Of a DNA stretch of 64,000 nucleotides, positions 61,346 through 64,000 are shown in pieces. Where the stretch lies: contig NZ_BLIN01000005.1 of assembly GCF_009811555.1 (NCBI RefSeq), forward strand, positions 4,287,501 to 4,351,500, given 5' to 3'. The position numbers and the translations under genes are program-made. Below the pieces are notes generated by a model. It did not search any database and was not told the DNA's origin. It saw nothing but the letters and a program-made list of their open reading frames with translations. Numbering within the stretch: the stretch's first letter is position 1; every line of letters begins with the position of its first letter. The stretch comes from Streptomyces caniferus. GTDB lineage: Bacteria; Actinomycetota; Actinomycetes; Streptomycetales; Streptomycetaceae.

Positions 61346-61921
61346 TCAGACGTTGACGCCGAAGTCCGCCGCGATGCCCGCCAGCCCCGACGCGTACCCC
61401 TGGCCCACGGCGCGGAACTTCCACTCCGCACCGTTCCGGTAGAGCTCACCGAAGACCATCGCGGTCTCGGTCGAGGCGTCCTCGCTCAGGTCGTAGCGGG
61501 CCAGCTCCGCCCCGTCCGCCTGGTTGACGACACGGATGAACGCGTTGCGGACCTGGCCGAAGCTCTGCCCCCGGCTCTCCGCGTCGTGGATGGAGACCGG
61601 GAAGACGATCTTTGCGATCTCGGCGGGCACCGTGGACAGCGCGACCTCGACGGACTCGTCGTCCCCCTCGCCCTCGCCGGTCAGGTTGTCGCCGGTGTGC
61701 CGCACCGAGCCGTCGGGGCTGGTGAGGTTGTTGTAGAAGACGAAGTGGGCGTCCGAGACGACCTTGCCCGCCTCGGTGCACAGCAGCGCACTGGCATCCA
61801 GGTCGTAGTCCGCGCCCGTCGTGGTCCGTACGTCCCAGCCGAGGCCGACCGTGACCGCGGTCAGTCCGGGCGCTTCCTTCGACAGCGAGACGTTGCCGCC
61901 CTTGGCCAGCGAGACTCCCAT
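61346..61921 (-). CDS. terD: TerD-family tellurium-resistance/stress protein
   Basis: This is a 191-residue TerD protein: [20 protein letters not shown], the calcium-binding [10 protein letters not shown] block, [31 protein letters not shown] and a second site around [24 protein letters not shown]. Family members bind calcium and act in stress responses and Streptomyces development. GGAGGGAAGCC precedes the ATG. It diverges from the BlaI-like gene, with a BlaI-type operator between them. The 270 bases on its 3' side hold no clear gene. Confidence 0.93.
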   Translation of the reverse strand: MGVSLAKGGNVSLSKEAPGLTAVTVGLGWDVRTTTGADYDLDASALLCTEAGKVVSDAHFVFYNNLTSPDGSVRHTGDNLTGEGEGDDESVEVALSTVPAEIAKIVFPVSIHDAESRGQSFGQVRNAFIRVVNQADGAELARYDLSEDASTETAMVFGELYRNGAEWKFRAVGQGYASGLAGIAADFGVNV

Positions 61922-61966
61922 GGCTTCCCTCCAGGTGTTGCCTGCATTCCGGGTGAGCCTCAAAAT

Positions 61967-61980
61967 CTACAGGAGTGTAG
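61967..61980. promoter_or_regulatory. BlaI-type operator 1 (CTACA-N4-TGTAG)
   Basis: CTACAGGAGTGTAG lies between divergent terD and the BlaI-like gene. The same palindrome with a matching spacer occurs at 63672-63685. It is probably bound by the BlaI-like repressor. Confidence 0.7.
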
Positions 61981-62107
61981 AAGTAAGCCGCCGGGATCCG
62001 TGGCGCCCGGCAACGGCACGAGCGGACCGCCGCCCGGATCCCGCCGCTCAGTAAGATGCCCCGGTGTCCCGGCCGGCGGGACACCCGGCGCGACGGGAGG
62101 CGACGGC

Positions 62108-62629
62108 ATGGGCGGGAAGTCCTTCGGGACCTTCGGCGGCTCCGGACGGGAGCGCGCCCGCAGGCGGGGCCAGGGCCAGCTGGAGGCCCAGGTGCTGGCC
62201 GCGCTGCACCACTCGCCGGGCCCGGCCACCGCCGCCTGGGTGCAGGAACGGCTCGGCGGCGACCTCGCGTACACGACCGTGATGACGATCCTGTCCCGGC
62301 TGCACGCCAAGCAGGCCGTCACCCGCGAGCGGTCCGGCCGTGCCTACGTGTGGACCCCGGCCGCCGACGAGGCCGGGCTCGCCGCCCTGCGGATGCGCCG
62401 CGTCCTGGACGGCGAACCGGACCGGGACGCCGTCCTGACCAGCTTCGTCTCCGCGCTCTCCACCCACGACGAGCAATTGCTGCGCGCCCTCCTCGACCGC
62501 GACGCGGCCGACGGCCCCGGAGCGGCCGACGCCCCCACGACCGCCGACGACCCGGCCCCGGCACAGGGGCCCGGCGCGGCCCCGGCCCCCGGCCGGCACC
62601 ACCCCTCGGACGAAGCACGCGGAGGCTGA
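62108..62629 (+). CDS. BlaI/MecI/CopY-family repressor
   Basis: This is a 173-residue winged-helix repressor: LEAQVLAALHHSPGPATAAWVQERLGGDLAYTTVMTILSRLHAKQAVTRER in family order (recognition helix YTTVMTILSRLHAK), then RAYVWTPAADEAGLAALRMRRVLDGE for dimerisation. The C-terminal ~40 residues are Pro/Ala-rich. CGGGAGGCGACGGC precedes the ATG. The M56 peptidase gene follows by three bases, giving the classical blaI-blaR pair. Confidence 0.9.
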   Translation: MGGKSFGTFGGSGRERARRRGQGQLEAQVLAALHHSPGPATAAWVQERLGGDLAYTTVMTILSRLHAKQAVTRERSGRAYVWTPAADEAGLAALRMRRVLDGEPDRDAVLTSFVSALSTHDEQLLRALLDRDAADGPGAADAPTTADDPAPAQGPGAAPAPGRHHPSDEARGG

Positions 62630-62632
62630 CCG

Positions 62633-63598
62633 GTGGGCGTCTTCGTGTTCCTGCCGCTCGTCCTGCCGCTCACCGCCCTGCCGATCGCCCGGCTCGCGGA
62701 ACAGCACCTCCACCCCCGCGCCACCACCCGCCTGCTGACCCTGCTCGCCGTGGTCCTCGGCCTGTGCAGCACGCTCTGCCTGGCCCTGCTGGTGGTCGTC
62801 GGCACCGCCCAACTGCGCGGCAACCCGCTGCCCGACGGCTGGTCGGACCCGGAGGTGCGGGCCGCCGTCCCGTTCGCCGAGGTCGCGGGCGTCGCCGCGA
62901 TCCCCCTGCTGGCCACCGCGCTCACCGTGTGCGGCGCCGCGCTGCGCCGGCACCGCCGCATCCGGGCCCGTACCCACCGCGCGCTGGACGGGCTGCCGGC
63001 CGGCGCCGACCCCGCGGTGCTGCCGGACGACGAGCCCTACGCCTACGCCGTGCCCGGCACCCCGGCCCGCCCCGGACGGCCCGCCAGGCCCGGCCGGGTC
63101 GCGGTCTCCCGCGGGATGCTGCGCAGCCTGGACGGCGACGAGCGGCGCGCGCTGTTCGCCCATGAGCACGCGCATCTGCGCTGCCGTCACCATCGCGCCC
63201 TGCTCGCCGTGCGCCTGGCCGGCTGCGTCAACCCGCTGCTGCTGCCGCTGCGTTCCGCGGTCGCCTTCGCCACCGAGCGCTGGGCGGACGAGGAGGCGGC
63301 GCAGGTGGTCGGCGACCGGCGGCTGACCGCGCGGGCGGTCGGCAAGGCGGCGCTGGTCACCCGGACCGCGCCGGAACCCGGCCTGGCGCACTTCGCGGCG
63401 CCCGAACCTGGGCCGGTGCCGCGCCGGGTGGCGGCGCTGCTCGGGCCGGTGCCGCCGGCCCGCCACTGGCCGCCGACGCTGACCCCGGCCGGTCTGGCGG
63501 CCCTGGTCGCTGCGGCGGGCACGGCCGCCTCCGCGGTCTCCGCGCTCAACGCAGCGGTAGCGCTGTTCGTTGTTCTGAAGGCGGCAACGCCGCTCTAG
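62633..63598 (+). CDS. M56-family (BlaR1-like) membrane metalloprotease
   Basis: This is a 321-residue protein with helices at about 3-22, 35-58 and 83-103, the zinc motif HEHAH (in ALFAHEHAHLRCRHH) and the distal ligand region ERWADEEAAQ. It lacks a penicillin-binding sensor domain, as is usual for actinobacterial BlaR/M56 proteins. It probably cleaves the BlaI-like repressor after a signal. The GTG start lies three bases after the repressor stop. Confidence 0.88.
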   Translation: MGVFVFLPLVLPLTALPIARLAEQHLHPRATTRLLTLLAVVLGLCSTLCLALLVVVGTAQLRGNPLPDGWSDPEVRAAVPFAEVAGVAAIPLLATALTVCGAALRRHRRIRARTHRALDGLPAGADPAVLPDDEPYAYAVPGTPARPGRPARPGRVAVSRGMLRSLDGDERRALFAHEHAHLRCRHHRALLAVRLAGCVNPLLLPLRSAVAFATERWADEEAAQVVGDRRLTARAVGKAALVTRTAPEPGLAHFAAPEPGPVPRRVAALLGPVPPARHWPPTLTPAGLAALVAAAGTAASAVSALNAAVALFVVLKAATPL

Positions 63599-63671
63599 GG
63601 GCACACTGACCCTTGACCCACCGGAGCGCACGGCGCACCGCGCGGTGTGCGCCGCCCGCACCAGGCAACTT

Positions 63672-63685
63672 CTACACCTCTGTAG
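63672..63685. promoter_or_regulatory. BlaI-type operator 2 (CTACA-N4-TGTAG)
   Basis: CTACACCTCTGTAG lies 56 bases before the gene at 63741, matching operator 1 on the opposite strand (CTACACTCCTGTAG). That gene is therefore a likely member of the BlaI regulon. Confidence 0.7.
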
Positions 63686-63740
63686 ACCTTGCCGGTAGAG
63701 TGGCGGCCCACATGCGCAACAGGCGTGGCCGGAGGGGGAG

Positions 63741-63989
63741 ATGGCAACGAGGTGCGGACTCCTGACCTGGGACTGCCCGCCTCCAGAGGCGGAGGTGCGA
63801 TGGGTCTATCAGCCGGTGGAGGTCCAATACCCGGACGGCCGGTGGACGTTGGGGCGGATCAATGCCTGGTGGACGGACGGCGCAGGCGAGTTGTGGTGCC
63901 GGCTGCGCACCCTGCCGGGCAGCGCGCGCCCGCAGTGGCTGCGTTACGACCCCGAGTCCATCCTGCTGCTGCCCAGCACCGGCATCTGA
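63741..63989 (+). CDS. Conserved hypothetical protein (82 aa)
   Basis: This is a small soluble protein with many Trp residues (MATRCGLLTWDCPPPEAEVR at the start, then EVQYPDGRWTLGRINAWWTDG and CRLRTLPGS). GGAGGGGGAG lies just before the ATG. It resembles short Streptomyces proteins with a Tudor/SH3-like beta fold, but the function is unknown. The CTACA-N4-TGTAG palindrome upstream predicts control by the BlaI-like repressor. Confidence 0.72.
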   Translation: MATRCGLLTWDCPPPEAEVRWVYQPVEVQYPDGRWTLGRINAWWTDGAGELWCRLRTLPGSARPQWLRYDPESILLLPSTGI

Positions 63990-64000
63990 CCCGCGCTCTC

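Overview
The window is chromosomal DNA from a Streptomyces or very close relative. It is very GC-rich, uses GTG/TTG starts and strong GGAGG ribosome sites, carries rare TTA (bldA-type) leucine codons, and encodes SCO2400-family, DUF1707, TerD, Rpf and NarL-type two-component proteins. A perfect Streptomyces-type parS palindrome lies at 59.36 kb. No rRNA, tRNA, CRISPR array, insertion sequence or phage gene was recognised.

Left part (1-33 kb). An ABC exporter (1-1344) diverges from an amino-acid tailoring cassette (1744-5165): an MppJ-like alpha-keto-acid C-methyltransferase, a HisC-like aminotransferase, an MbtH protein and a VioC/MppO-like Fe(II)/2-oxoglutarate hydroxylase, closed by a convergent TTA-containing ArsR-type regulator. 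Next come a Cys-free double-glycine-leader peptide, an SCO2400 protein, a Ser/Thr kinase, a P450 with a DrrAB-type exporter, and a ribbon-helix-helix regulator with a symmetric four-site operator array facing a second kinase. Then follows a block for a polyprenol-phosphate-mannose-dependent glycan or glycolipid (GT87, methyltransferase, GT4, PIG-L deacetylase, UPF0104-type membrane protein, MptB-like transferase; 17.2-23.8 kb). After it lie a secreted peptidase, a PP2C phosphatase, a site-2 protease, two convergent secreted Asn-rich proteins, an Rpf lysozyme-like protein, a degenerate phosphopantetheinyl transferase and a two-component system.

Centre (33.4-54.0 kb). This is the standout: a lipolanthine-like hybrid lipopeptide locus. 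A minus-strand operon carries a ketosynthase, a GNAT acyltransferase, a class III lanthipeptide synthetase, four tandem 28-residue precursor genes (same leader, core GST[V/I]SGGC ending in Cys) and an FAD/NAD(P) protein. Around it are an ACP, an InhA/FabI-type enoyl reductase, a MaoC dehydratase, an acyl-activating ligase, a ThDP enzyme with an aldehyde-dehydrogenase-like partner, a second phosphopantetheinyl-transferase-like protein, an ABC-2 permease and two XRE/TPR regulators. A shared inverted repeat (WTGACT-N5-AGTCAW) appears upstream of both the ketosynthase and the ACP/enoyl-reductase genes. My reading is that a dedicated fatty-acid route builds an acyl chain, the lanthipeptide synthetase cyclises the short core, and the GNAT joins the two. 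No LanD-type cysteine decarboxylase is visible.

Right part (54-64 kb). A DUF6344-like protein, an ABC-2 exporter with its own NarL-type two-component system, parS, a tightly coupled operon of small membrane protein, fatty-acid desaturase and DUF5994 protein, TerD, and a BlaI/BlaR (M56) pair flanked by two matching CTACA-N4-TGTAG operators.
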